Position numbers and translations under genes: made by a program. Of a DNA stretch of 64,000 bases, positions 36,185 through 51,100 are shown one piece after another; the stretch's first letter is position 1, and each line of letters begins with the position of its first letter. Under the pieces are notes generated by a model. It was not told where the DNA came from, searched no databases, and saw only the letters and a list, made by a program, of their open reading frames with translations. Location: assembly GCF_047496725.1 (NCBI RefSeq), contig NC_132976.1:1658001-1722000 (forward strand), read 5' to 3'. This stretch comes from Anoplolepis gracilipes. Its lineage: Eukaryota; Arthropoda; Insecta; Hymenoptera; Formicidae.

Positions 36185-39100
36185 GGTGCGTCCGTGAAAG
36201 TACTTTTTACGTCTCTTGTTTGTACTCTCGAGAAGAGAAAGAATCTGTCTTTTATATATATATATATATATATAATTATTTTATTTTATTATTTAATTAT
36301 TAATTATTTTATATTATATTTATTTATTTGAAAATTACAAAATATAATAAAGAATTTTTGTAAAAGAAATATTTATGGTTCGTTTGAGCGATACAAATAC
36401 AATAGAAATTTAAACTTTTTAGGAATATCGTGGAATTTTTCAGATATAAGCAAAATGCATTTTACTGCGCTTCTCGCGTCAGCGACGAGTCTTCCGATGC
36501 GTCAGGTGCGCGTCCCTGAGCCGCGGTTGAACGACAGGAAACACAGGTGTGCGCGTCGGTGGACCCACCCTACTTACTTACTACGTGGAGGGAGTCGAGG
36601 CCCGAACCTATCTACGGTTGTACGTCGATTACGACGATGCGTATCGAGCTGCGTGCAGCACGGAATTCTTGAGAAAGTTTCGGCGAGGGGGACGCCTTGA
36701 CAATGGCATCGGATACGAATAAATAGTCGCAGGTAAATCCCGCAAAGCCCTCGGCTTTTCCTCTGATGCTCACGATTGTGAAGGTTGCAAGAAAAACGCG
36801 GACCGAGAGCATCTAAATTCCACGAGCGAGCCATGGCTGGCCTTCGAGATCGCAAGGCGAGAAGCTGCGCAAGAACTTTGTCAGACTCCTCTGTGCATCT
36901 CAAGTAAATAAATATTACTCTTCTCGTAAAGATAAGTCTGTGTTGTTTTAATTAAATAGTTTTTATCGAAAAGGCTATATCGCGAATTTAAAAGAAGATT
37001 TAAGTTAAATTTAAATTTAGTTTTGGCGAAAAAAAAATTAAAAAAAAACAAGTATGATACGACTAACAATGTTCATTATACACACTCAAAAAAATATTTT
37101 GCTAATGTAGATAGATTTCTAGATGTCTCAATTAAAATTTATCGCTATTTTTAAGAACAATTTATGATTCATGGAATATAAGAGCTACATTTAAAATTTT
37201 TTAAATAATTAAAAATTTTTAAACTCTAAATAAAAATATAGATATTATAGTCTCCTCCATTCAATTTTTTATATTTATTGTATAACACATAGAACGCCAA
37301 ATGTGTCTGTCACTCAAAAAAAATATTTTGCTAGTGTAGATAGATTTCTAGATGTCTCAATTAAAATTTATCGCTACTTTTTGTATCTGTTAGAATATTG
37401 TTTGTCACGTACAGAATTTATAGCAGCAATATTCTAGCAATACCTCTAGAAAATTTAGATTCCGTTACCAAATATTAATCACAAATATAATGTCTTATAT
37501 ATATATTGTGTTTGACAATAGGCCTTAAAGATAAGCATCGCAGACAAATTTTCCGTCTAAATTACACTAATAGTTCGGATATAAATTCTGTCTCTGTCAT
37601 TTAAATTGATTAAGTGCAAAATATATGCAGTATCGCAGTATTTGCTAATAATTTATCTGTTTCAGTTAATATTTTACACCTAGAAAATTTTTGTTCAAGT
37701 TGCAAGATCATTTTTTTGAGTGATAGACTATAGATATAATCAATCTTTCATCTTTTAATGGTACATACATTTTTCACTGTTTTATTTACTATAATATTAA
37801 ACAGAAAGCTAGAATGTTTCTAATCAAACTGTAGTTCTGCCTCAAAAGCTGGCGAAAATATGATAAACCTCTACCTTACAATAACTTCTCGAGGTTTGCA
37901 AATTGTATTATGTATATTCAAAGTTCGTTGTATTGAACGAACGTAAAATTTTCATTACAATAGACGCCAAATTTTATTATGGTAATACCACTGCATTTCT
38001 ACTCATTAACTTCATTATTATAATTTGATATAACGCTCGTTATTTATAATACTGTTATTTGTGGAAAGCACATTAATCATTTCTTGGATTATCATATTTG
38101 TTGTAAATTTTAATTACTTTTGTATGCAAAATATTTAATAAAACCTTTTTGTACAATAAATATTTATAAAATGTCGGAACAGAGAAATCCGATTAATGCT
38201 TAAAAAACGTATTTATTATTCCGTATATTATCATATATAGTATATATATATACAAAAAAAAGAAAATTATATCCATTGCCAGATTTGTTGTTGGCTGATT
38301 TTCCGCGATAAAAGATCACTCTTATTAATATGTCGAGATGCAACATCGCGTTCGAGAGTTAATTCCATTAACTTCATTAACTCTGAAAGCTCAGGCAAAA
38401 CGCGAAATTCGAAAGTGCGAATTATCCGGATTTCGCGCACCGTCGCGGAGAGTTGATTGCTGGTTTCCGAATATAATAGGGAGCAAGTTTAACATTCCGC
38501 TACTTTCCGTGGACAGCGGACGACGTGGCAAATTAATGAAATAGCGGAAGCAATAGCCGGAACTAAGTGGAACACGGAATTCATTACGGGAATGCGTTTG
38601 AGCAATTACACATCGATGTATCGTACGCGAGCTGTTGATTGGATTTGAGTTTATGCCAAGGAACGCGGCACAGACGTTGTAATGAACTTTCAATTAAGTG
38701 CTGTAGTCCCAACAGTGAGATTAGTGGCTTTCCACAACAAGTGAATGGACTGTAATAAAGACAAAAATGCTTTAACGCCGCGATCTTCGTGTATACAACG
38801 ATTAAAATGTCATCGAAAGACCGCTATACAAATGAAACCGAGACCGATTCAACAGCTGATTCCAAGACGGATTTATTGTTTATGCGTACAAATATCTTTC
38901 TGTTATTACGCGTAAAATCATTTTTTTTAATTTTACAATAAATTTCGAAATTTTATCTCCAATAATTATTTCAACTTATAAGCTCATAATATTTAGCTAC
39001 AAATAAATTTAGCTAGAGACTACATTCAAGCTTTGTTTTTTTCTTTAAAGGGACATAGAATCTTCTTGTTTATATTTTAGTGTAAATTTTAATTAAGATA

Positions 39101-41434
39101 GAAAAAGTCTGACGCATTTGGTTTAATTAATAAATATTTATAAACTTGATACAATTTAATACGTCATCACATAATAAATCATTCGAAAAAATGATCTTGC
39201 AACTAGAACAAAAATTTTCTAGGTGTAAAAAATTAACTAAAACAGATAAATTATTAGCAAATAATGTGATACTGTGAGACATCTAGAAATCTATCTATAT
39301 TAGCAAAATATTTTTTTTAGTGTAGACATAAGTAGACACATTTGGCGTTCTTTGTGTTATAAAATAAATATAAAAATTGAATGGAGGAGACTATAATATC
39401 TATATATTTTTATTTTGAGTTTTAAAATGTTTAAATGTAGCTCGTATATTCCATGGATCATAAATTGTTTTTATATTCACTCAAAAGAATCTTGCAACTT
39501 GGACAAAAATTTCCTAGGTGTAAAAAATTACCTGAAACGGATAAATTATTAGCAAATGCAGTGATACTGCATATATTTTGCACTTAATCAATTTAAATGA
39601 CAGAGATGGAATTTATATCTGTACTATTAGTGTAATTTAGACGGAAAATTTGTCTGCGATGCCTATTTTTAAGGCCTATTGTCAAGGACAATTATATTTG
39701 CAATTAATATTTGGCAACGGGATTTAAATTTTCTAGAGGTACTGCTAGAATATTGCTGCTATAAATTCTATACGTGACAAAGAATATTCCAACAGATACA
39801 AAAAGTAGCGATAAATTTTAATTGAGACATCTAGAAATCTATCTACAATAGCAAAATATTTTTTTGAGTGATGCAAACTTGTGCATCACGCGGGAAATCA
39901 ATTACGATCCACTGGAGCGAGGAATGAAAAAGCCGACGACAGGTCATCGTTCGATTTGACATTACACCATGACATGTTTATTACTGCAATCGTGCACGCG
40001 ATGACTGTATCTATACATGACGTCGGCGATCATCATCGCTCGTTGCGGCGATAGAGGAAACGCGGAGAGCATCGAAGCGAAATGCTCCATTTCCCAGATA
40101 CTTGGTTGTTATGTTACGTGGGAGGGATCGGTATATATAAGCTATGCGGTATTTAAGTACCGTTTTCCGCGGTGCTCAATTAATCGGCTTGATTAATGAC
40201 CGTGCCTGTCAACGGCCACAAGCTATTATCCGCGACTGCCGTGGCGTTTTTAATACCCGCGGCCTTTACTCTACGTCAACGTGTCCGACTCGAGACTCGC
40301 TGAACTTTGGACCGGATACATTTCCCGTGACGTTTCAGAAATCGTCGTACAAGCAATTTTAAATTACAAAGGGCGAAAAATTGGATTCACGAAAGACGAT
40401 ACCCCGGCTCGATAATACCACGTCAGGAATATATGTCGAAATTGCGAAACAGATGTTTTCAGCGAATATATTGTGTACTTCGTTATGTTAACTTTATACG
40501 CAATTGCATTATTACATCACGGTAGAGAGGGGAAAATACATCTTTGCGAGGAATTCAATTTTCTTGAAAACAATTCCATTCCCGAGAAGGTCCACCCGTT
40601 TAAAGTTTCCCGGTCGTATTTTCGATTTATCCGATAAACAGCTCTCGTATACTTTCCCACGAGCTTGAAGTAAAACTACTTCGTCCGTTACATCGCGGTA
40701 AACACAATCGGATACAATATAAGACTTATAGATAGAAGCTCCGAGTCTCTGCTATGGATTGCACCGCCGGAATCCAACTTGCTTGTCGAGTAAAGTTCTT
40801 GGATCGTCGATCGAAAATAATATCGACCGAGGATTATTCGTCATTATTGTCCGTCTGCTGTTTGCAGAATTATCGTCGCTGCTTTTCTCCCAAGTGCAGG
40901 GCGATAAAACGTATAAAATAGGTCGCGATAAATTACGAATATGATTCGTATCCGATGTCGATCTTTTCGCGATGGATGTAGGTCGTCGCGTTCCTTCACG
41001 CTCTATATTCTAAGCAATATTTTGGATGCGATCATCCAGCAAGATGATTCGCCGCTTAATTACGAGTGTTGGATGGAATCACCGTGGATATTGCCCCGTT
41101 TGCATGCAACGCTCTCTAAATAAGTGAAAATTTTCTCGCGCAAATATAAATACGTGCAACAATATCTCATTATGCAATTTTTCCAAAGCGAAACGCGGCA
41201 ACTTCTTTTCTCACTCTTTATCCGCGATGTAGCTTCAGCGTTTACTTCTCCACGGGAGAGCTAAAAAGCGTATAACACTATTTTTATCCGGGCGTAACGT
41301 TTTATTAGGTTCCGCCAAGTACATCGGAGTACATTAACCGAGCGCGAATATCTTCTCCCTGACTTTAATTCTGACGCACGAAGGGTCGAGCCGGACATAA
41401 AATCAGTTCGACTCGGGAATGTGAAATTACATCG

Positions 41435-41474
<40 letters not shown>

Positions 41475-44400
41475 ACAGTAAAGTGATAGAATAGCGCCCG
41501 CCGACGTTTACGACGGCGATGACGGCGATGATCCACGTGCATTCGCTCGTTTACATTTGGGATGTCGATGCCGTTGCAACAGGCGACTGTTTACAGTCTT
41601 GTTTACAGTTGTTTGGCGCGAAAAAGTATGCATATAATTTAGATAAAGCCGTACTGCGAATCGAGAACTCATTCTGTCATGTTATAAGTAATATTAAGAG
41701 TTAGACATTTTGAATAAATAGCGTTAAAATGTAAATATTTTAATAATAAAAAAAAAAATAATAATAAAAATTGTGTTGTCAATTTGACTTTTTCATAATG
41801 TCGGCAAATGCGTCACATGTAAACAAATTTAAATTACAGATGAAACAGAAATAAAAGGGTGTAAAATGTTTGTTTCTTGTGCGAGAATAAATGTATCTGG
41901 ATTTTTATTTAATCTTACGGAATATCAATGAATTTTATACAAGAAAAAACGATGCACATTTTTTTTTTTTTTTTTTTTTTTTTTTTCGAAACAGCGTCTT
42001 TATTTCCGCTCTCCCTTTTTCCAATCATTTTCTCAGACACGCTCGTCCACATTCCTTCTCCTTCACGTTAATTGCATAACCGTGATGCAACCACCATGCG
42101 CATCGGATAACGTAACATGACATAAGAAAAACACGAGCGGTGTAACCTAATGCGATAACGTTATTTATTTTATCTGCGCGGTCCGAGATAAAGTCTACGG
42201 GTGCAGCATCTGCAGGATGCAAGTGCTGAATGATTTCGCCGAAAGCGTAATAGGAAAGTGTGTTCCATGTCGTTAAACACTCGGCTCTTTCTTTCCACAC
42301 TTTCCATCGGCGAGCAATTAGATCCGTGCAGCGATCTTGGGAAATTAAGGAGAGGACAATTTCCGTGGGACAATATTATTCGTTTGTTGATGCATGATGT
42401 TTATACGAATTAACGAGCTGCAGTATGAGCTCGAAAATCGTACAAGAGCTCAAACCTCTCGTGTATACATTTATCTGTCACGTTCTCGTGGGAATCATTT
42501 CCGGGTGACGGAAAATAAAGACGGTAAAAGTGGAGGAAAGAATAATAGAAGAAACTTGTCCTCCTATATCTTTCCTTCACGGGCAATTTAAGCAATTCAG
42601 TCTAATTTAATTTTGTGCAAATAGCTCATTAACTACACAGAAAAAAAGTAAGTGTCAAATCAAACCTTATATATACTCATATGACTGCGTTCATTGTTTC
42701 ATATGTACGCAACAATTTATAATCTTCTTAGAAGAATTTGAAAGTCTTAAATTTTTCAACAATATTATAATCTTATTTCAATATTACAAGTGTCATTTCA
42801 AGAATAAAATAATGATTTTAACTCTAAGAAAAATTATAATCTTCGATTTAGACATGTGTTATTTTCTATCCAACATTTTTCCCTCTCCATTCAAAAAAAT
42901 TATTCTTAAATAACAAGAATATCTTTTTCTCGGTTGAACTATATAAAGTGTCTTAATCCAAGCAAATTTTCTTTGTTTAACGCAATATAATCTCATTTCA
43001 AGATTTATATTTTGAAAGATATTGTCAAAATAAGAGAATATTCTTTTTTTCTGTGTACAAATACTAAAATCACTATTAATTTCAAGAGCTTTCCTAGTAG
43101 TTGTACAAATTGTTTAAAAATCTTTTACACTTGTCACATTTATAATGCATTTTGTTACAAAAGCTATATATTCACGTTACGTTTACTCTCAATCGCTGTG
43201 TAAATATATAAAATAATAATTTATTATTTCTCTGTCATTCATTACTATATCGATAGTAGGTCAGGGAGAAAGAGCATTATCACTGTGACACGTTTCTAAT
43301 TGAAGAAAGATTATAGATTGTAGTGTCACACACACACACACACACACACACACGTACACGTACCTTAAACGCACTATTTTATTACACATCTCGTCGCGGC
43401 AGCTCTCCTTTAACGATATTTAAAGAAACGCATATCTCTCCAAGTTATCCGTATAACGTAACCGACCTAAATTGCCATAAATTGCGGGGCCGATCTCTCT
43501 TCCAGAAGAACGGTGGAAAAACTCGTGGAGTTATTACCTTCGCGGAAACGCAAAAAATTGGAGCATAGGTGGATGCATAAAAATGCGTGTATGTGTTCGC
43601 GCCTGCGTGTAAGTACGTCGCGATGTTCAAAAGACGTCGTGATGAAATGATATACAGAATTAGCGTTTTTCACCGAGGAAAATAATCTTCAAAAAATGAG
43701 ATAAATTTTCTTAGAAAATAATACCTCCCGTATAAACGCAAGTTAACATATACATATATAATCTGTCCGAAAACAAATTTTAATCTAAAAGTTTATTTCA
43801 AACTCTGCTTTTTATCATGTAAATTCAACTTCATTTTAAACTAATACCGTGAATACCGAGACTATATTCAATGTAATTAGATATAGGATTAAAAGTCAGT
43901 TATAAATTTTCAATTATAAACTTCTTTTCTATGTTTAATAAATAAGTATGTATTATAAATAAATCAATTCAAATTAAATGGAGAAGTAAATGCTATGAGT
44001 GATATTTGCATTTTCCAGAAATTTAATTCAACTTGAAAAATTCGCTTGTAATTAAAAGTTATGCTGTAAAATGTTAAAGGGATCTAATTCTCTGCACGAT
44101 ATACTTCCTAGTAGGTTTAACGAAACACATCCTGTATAAAGTTGACAGAAATCAGTCCTTCAAGCCATATATCCTTCCCATCCCAGAATCCATTCAGAGA
44201 ACTCTGAGATTAGTCCTCGAGAATTAACATGAACTTGGCGGAGGAGCTCGGCGTAAAAGGCCAGGAATGATGCGCATAATGCGTTAGACGTGAACAATGG
44301 ACAGCGGGCGTGTCGTCTCTTGGTACATATATACATATATATACAACGTCACTGATCCTCGTCATCCCTATTTCCATCACCACCTATATAATCCTTTCCT

Positions 44401-44646
44401 CTGCCCCTCGCCGGTCCTCTCTCTCATTCTGTTCTACCTTCCCGCGTCTGTCGTCTCATTCCTGTCTGTTCATCCACGCATCACTCTCCTCTTTCTGCTT
44501 CTGCGCGTATGTTTTCGTTTTTTTTTTTTTTTTCACTTTGAAAGCGGAATATATACTACTGCGTGGCCGCGGAACAGGAAACGCCATGGGAGAGTGAGCA
44601 ATCGGTATTCCGCGACTGTGTGTCGCACACGAGTGAGTACCACCAC

Positions 44647-44700
<54 letters not shown>

Positions 44701-46928
44701 AGATTGTGCGTTGTGTATGTATAACGAGAGACGAGGAACGACCGCAGGAACGGCTTCAATCACGGGAATGCACTTGAAATTCGCTCGCCTCAACCCGACC
44801 CTATGTCGCCGCGCGAATCTCTCGCACGTACGCGCACAAATTGTTATCCGCTTTTTTTGCGATCCGGAAAAACGCTTGCAAACGCGCCGTTTACACGGAT
44901 TCTCGCGCGCGAATTCTCGCGATTGAATTATCGGGCTTGATATTTTTCAACTAAATAGTTTTCCTTTTTTTCTTTTTATCAATGCGAAATGTTCTTCGTA
45001 GATTAAGCTTGAATTATTCTGCGTGAATTATTGCGAGAAAAGAGACAAGTGACATTTCGCGAATTAATTCCAGATTATTTTTATACGAAAATCTATCAGA
45101 GAAAGAAATTATTGAAACAGCTACAAGAGAATAGAATTTGTTAAAGATTGTTAATCACATTTTTCCAAAACCGAGATGTAAATAAATAAATATTGACATT
45201 TGCCTGTTGTAATGAATGATACGTATAATTAGGTACAAGGTGCATCAACGAAAGATGATCTTGTAGGAAATTGTGATATATTCGTTCTTTTAAGGCAATC
45301 GTTGTTCGATGCCTTTTTTCTTTTTATCAACGCGAAATGTTCTCCGTCGATTAAGCTTGGATTATTCTGCGTGAATTATTGTGAGAAAAGAGACAAGTGA
45401 CATTTCGCGAATAATTCGAGATTATTTTTATACGAAAATCTATTAAAGCAATTATTGAAACAGTCACAAGAGAATAGAATTTGTTAAAGATTGTAAATTT
45501 TTCCAAAACCGAGATATAAATAAATAAAAATTAACTTGTCTGCTGTAATGCATGATACATATAATAAGATACATCACACAAAAGATGACCTTATAGGAAA
45601 TCGCGATACATTCGTCCCTTTAAGGCAGTCGTTGTTCGATGCAAATATGTTACTACGACGTGAAGAAATGTCACCGTTCCGGCCGGACGCGCGTAAGCGT
45701 AAATGCAGTTGCCGAGTACATATATTGGACGATATCGATTACGAAGGAGAACGAATCGATATCGGTGACTCGGATAACGAACGCGAGGTTACAAAATTAA
45801 ACGTGTGATATCTACAAACATTGCACTAAAATGTTATCTCGTTAGTTGCCTGATAAATTTGACATCTTTCAAAGGCTGTCCTTTTAAAATCGAAAAAAAG
45901 TAACGGATTTAATCAATTTAGAATCAATTTACCCTTCAGCAAGGTTTAATTGAGCACCTCTCTTTTTTCTATGCGTTCTTTTCACTTCATGTTTTTTTAA
46001 CTTTTATTATCACTCCTTAATAGCGCAGTAAAATTTGCTTAATATTAAATTCAAGCGATAAGATCTTGTTCAAAAGATAATTTGTAGGAAATATTATCAT
46101 AAAAGATTTGGGTCAGAAAAAAAATGCGATATAGCTTGCAGCGAAAAAAGCTGCAATTTAATATTAAAAATGCAAAAACCAGCTTGTGCAAATGAAATTC
46201 TGCACGCGTACCAAAAACTGCGTTAGTTGCAATAATCACGCGGGGCTTTTAGGATCATGCGTCGCGCACGAGAAGCGTCTCGCTTTGAAGCGTGAAAACT
46301 GGGACAATTTCCGGGCGCGGTGCCTCCTCTCGCGCGAGATTATTACTGAAGATTCAAAGAAACAAACGATACCGATATGATCGTTTTTCTTCCTCTCCGT
46401 TGCTTAAGAAGACTTGGGTGCGTGTGTGTGTGTGTGTGTATTTCACGATAAATAATGCTTTGTCTCTTTCTCTGTCAACAGAAGAAAAAGAGAGAGAGAG
46501 AGAGAAAAAGACTGGCCTGTTTCGCATTTATTTTTGGACCATTCATTCTGCAGTCTCCCTCATCAAAAAGCGCCCTCGTGTCAATAGCGCATTCATTCGC
46601 ACCTGAGCGACCTGCTCCGCAAACTCATGAATAAGTTACCTATGATCTGTTGGGACCAGGTCCGAGACGTCGACGCATCTCGTTATGACGCTATTAAACT
46701 TTTCTCGCGCCGTTAATAATTCGCGCATTAATTATTGTCCGTCGTTCGCCTGCGCTCCGCTTGACGGCAAAGTTTTAAACGAGTCCTCGAGGACAAGCGG
46801 CGATTCCTGTTCATCAAGCTGAAGAATTCAGAGCGAACTCAAAATCAGACAGCGAAACAACAAACGGCAGATTCCGCAAAGGATTTCGAGAGAGCCCGCA
46901 TCTGACAACAAGAGAAAAGCAAAGAGAA

Positions 46929-46965
<37 letters not shown>

Positions 46966-48134
46966 GAGGAGAGCACACAGCGAATATCGTCGTAGGTGTA
47001 ACAATCTTTCCTGCAAACAACCGAGCTTTAGGGTAAACTCGGGTAAGATAACCATAGTTTTTAAAATCCAAAAAACATACTTTTATTTTTGTTATTTTTT
47101 AATAGTGTTTGGCATATTATCTTCACTGAAGCTTAAATTACGTAATATATTACCGAAATTAAAAGGAAAATATTTAATAGAAATTTTATATTATCAAAAT
47201 AGTACGACATAAGCATTGGCCATCTTACCCAACTTTTAAGGAAAAGATGGCCATAATATTTATAAAAAAATAGTGAAAACGAAAATAAAAATTATAGGTC
47301 ATATAACGATTTACATATCTTTATAATATATCTAACGTCGATTACGATAGCTTAACTGTCATTTATTCGACGTTGTAACAGTTTTTAGTGGGCAAATGAA
47401 AAACTTGGCAGGTAGTCAAAAGTAAAAATATGATATAAGATTCATAATATCGTTATTTCGAATAATGTATGCGCATAAACTACTGTAAATATCGATTATC
47501 TTTGATAATGACTAAAAAAGCGCACTATGTTGAAGCGATTGTTGAAAAAATTACAGCCTATGGCCATCTTTCCCGTATGGCTATCATACCCTAGTTTACC
47601 CTAAATAATACGCTCTTAGTAAGAAGGTCACGTTAATTGTGAGATTATAAGGCAAAAAAATCGCGTGATGAGGGACGGAAAAAGAGACTTTTTTCGTTCG
47701 ACGCGCGCAAAATTGGAGAATCTTATACACGGGTACGAGTACCACAAGAGTGCCCAGCTACACTCGTGTGTCGAGTCGTCGCACTTCAAGTCCCCCCCCC
47801 CCCTCTCTCTCATTCTCTCTCTCTCTCCTCCGCACGGTCCTTATATATATATGGCATGCATCCCTCTCGTGTCATGTTAGAAACGCGCGAAGGAGGAGAG
47901 GACGGTAGGCAGAAGGAGAGACAGCGAGAGGCTGCGCGGCAAGAAAAGAGGGAAGGAGGGAGAAGGCGAAATTCAGCGAAAGAAGAAAAGAAGAGAAAGA
48001 GGGAGAGAGGAAGAGAGGGATCAGGCCTCTGTCGAGGCGCTGCATACCGAGGACTGGAAAACGCATTGTTTAGGCTGCACTCACACCGGCTCAGGATGGG
48101 TGTGTCACGAGCGTGAAATACCGGCGAAGTGACT

Positions 48135-48180
<46 letters not shown>

Positions 48181-51100
48181 AGTCGAGTCGAGTGGAGCTT
48201 CGACCTGGCACTTCGACCTCGTGCTCGAGTCGCATGGCAGATATCACCGTATTTAATCGACTCTGTCGACGATTCGAAGATGCACTCTCCGCAAAGTGAA
48301 TTTTCCCTCTGACACTACGAACTCGGTCCCTTGCACTCTTCTCGCGATGCATTTCAGATTAGCTCGTACTTGATCGCAGAAGCCGAATAATTACCTGCAT
48401 CTCTGCGTCGAATAAACGCACTCGCGCAAAATTTTGGAATTAAAGCTTATCAAATATAATAATTGTGTGAAATAATAGCTTTTTGCAAATATCTTTGTTT
48501 TTTCTCTTTTTGCTAAAGTAAAATAATTAAAATTGTTATTAAAATTCAAGGATTTTTTGAAGACTCTTCTGCAATTATGATAGTCATCTTTTTCAAAAAA
48601 GATCATTAGTGAATAAAGATTTCAATGTATGTAATATCATCAAAAGCTAATAGATGTTAAATTATGAAGGAAATTTCACATAATGACTTTAATAATGAAT
48701 ACCATGTCAAATGACATTGTCAGGATGTATTATATTACAAAATAAAAAGATTTCAGAGAGGAGTATATACTTGTAAAATTACTTTAGAAACTATATCTTC
48801 CTATCTCTTGTTAACCGAAGAGATCCTCTTCGGTTTCATAAAAGATCGCGCTAAGTATGTTCATGGCGACATCCAGCGGACATCGGCTGAATTTATGCTT
48901 TTCCATCAGGGTAAAGCAGAACACGCGGGATTATAGATTCGAGTAATCCAAATAATTGTCTCTCATTAGACACTTGTCGTTTAAAGCACAAGGGTGTGTG
49001 CTTGCACAGAGCAGATAAAATATTATAATCACAAAAACTCACAATTAAAATTCACATATTCAAATTAGCTGGAAAAAATGCTAATTTCACCAGCACTGAA
49101 TCAAATCTCGTTCGTCCATCAGACAGTTCTTGCCGGACTCACTTAATCACCCTGTTGTCAGCGAAATCAACCGTTAATTATCGCGACCGAATAAGTAAAC
49201 GATATCACCATCACTTAATTACTAATTAATGAGCGGCCAATAAAAAAAAAAAAAAAAACTTTTATACCGAGTCATAAAGATAAACCGTGTCTAGTAGATA
49301 AATGCCGAAAAGTTGATCGCACAAGAGAATTGAATAGACCTACGCTATAAAGGACGGCGATAGAATGGCGAAAAGCGCCGATCGAGCGATTTGAAGAGGA
49401 GAGTTTTAAGAGCCTAGGCTCTCTTAAAACTCGCGCACTTACAGTCCGACGTACTTACCTGCAAATTGGTTCGTCTCGCTCGTCCGGTGGATTCAGGAAA
49501 TTGCCGTCGTTCACCGCCGAAGACGTCGATCCCCGCGGCGACCTCGGGCCGCCCTCCGGTTCGCCAATCAGCACTTCTGTCCGACCATTTTGGAAAGGGC
49601 TGCTCGAGCGTCGTTCGCTGATTCTTCCGCCCTGCACCGGTTGCTGTCGAGCAAACAAGCAGTTTTATATTTTTTTAAAGCGATCATCCAAGATAAAAGT
49701 CCAAACTTGTTTCGCGTTTCGTTCTCTCGAGTCATCAGTTTGGAATTTGTCAAACAGATATCTTCTTAATGACATTACTTGATTAAATGTCTTGTTTGTA
49801 TATCGTGCATAAGTATTTTAACATGCGTTAAGTATTTTCGTAATGACAGTGCGGATAATTTCAATATCCATTATTAATGTATTAAAATATACATAATAGT
49901 ATCTAATGGTGCATACATGCATATGCTTAGACTTAATTTTATTTTAAACGTATAAGGAAATATTTGAAGAAAATGATATTACGATTGTATAGCTCGATCG
50001 TTAATTCAAAGAAACATTCCGCGAGGAACATAAATAACAGTAGCCCACGAGTCTTGAGAGAAGGCTCCCATTAACGTGCTTAACGTTCGCAATTAAGCAC
50101 GATAAACTACCGATGCTGATTTACTCTATTCCGGGAAACTGTTTAATAATTACTTAAGAAATCCACAGCGGATGTTACTTATGTAAGTACGCGCGATCGG
50201 TGCCAACATAATGTAATGTTGAAAAAAAATGTGTTTGTGAAATCTACAGTTATAATATAAGTTGTGTACACAGCTTATATAATACGACATAAAAAAAGAA
50301 TGTTCAATCTGTGTATGTGTGCATATGTAATAAACCGTACATGTGCTTCTGATTATATTACAAAATCTAGTGTAAAATAAAATTATAAGTTAGAGATTAA
50401 AGTCGCTAGTATTTAATTATAAACAACGGATTAAAACGACCTGACTAGCCAAAATTATTCAATTTATTCACAAGAACATCTTAACAATATAAAATTACAT
50501 CCTACCAATCAATCAGTCGTTAGCAAGCACAGAGTTGAATTTGGGCATGATTTTGAGTGGGACAAGCCGATTATTTTACATGATGAAAAATTTATTAAGA
50601 AAAGAGAAATAGCTGAAATGTTTTTTGACGGGTTTTAATTAACCCGTTGTTTAAAATAAAATTATTTACATAACTTAATGTTGTAATAGCATAAATATTT
50701 CGTCGTCTTTAAATTGTTATTTTTAATGCTCTCGCTTCGACATATCGTTCGATTAAAAAAAAAAAGAAATATCTTACAAAATAAATTTCCCCTAATATAA
50801 TCTCGTTTCTACTTAGAATGTATAAAAGAGGATATGTACTAACCAAGAGATTCGCTTCTTCGTAGCTATGTTGCTTTTCCAAAACGTCCTTCCGTTCCTG
50901 CGAGATGTGTTCCACTCGAATGTCTGCCTCTTTCGTTAATGCTTTAGGAATCGTACCGTTGCTAAGTTTCGTGGAGAAAGCATTCGTGCCCAATTCCCTG
51001 AAAAATAATTAAAACAAGATTGAATTAAATTAAATCCTTTAATTTAAATCTTTTAATATATGTACATATGAGAAATATAAAATATAGTGAGAGCTAAAAA

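Larger units (their letters stand above)
15350..49458. other. sdt intron 6 (34.1 kb)
   Basis: Sits between exon 6 (donor GTAAGT at 49458) and giant exon 7. It contains no recognisable conserved gene. It holds three composite MITE copies, two TA-flanked MITE copies of one family, one copy of another, a piggyBac-like MITE, four local tandem duplications, many microsatellites, a long pyrimidine-rich belt (about 26080-28300) and CpG-richer patches. These patches lie at 31200-31720, 33050-33400, 34140-34740, 35480-36010, 36465-36900, 38330-38690, 39880-40370, 40700-41100, 44290-44930 and 46190-46800, and could be enhancers or unannotated non-coding exons. Stretches not covered by separate entries show nothing I recognise. 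Confidence 0.85.

Noticed and set aside
36574..36903. 109-codon minus-strand ORF in a GC-rich patch, a possible alternative first exon of sdt
   Set aside because: No good donor in the phase-2 register needed to join exon 7; left as unexplained CpG-rich patch.
42025..42300. 91-codon minus-strand ORF with protein-like composition
   Set aside because: No domain, no fitting splice sites to sdt in phase, no poly-A signal that convinced me.
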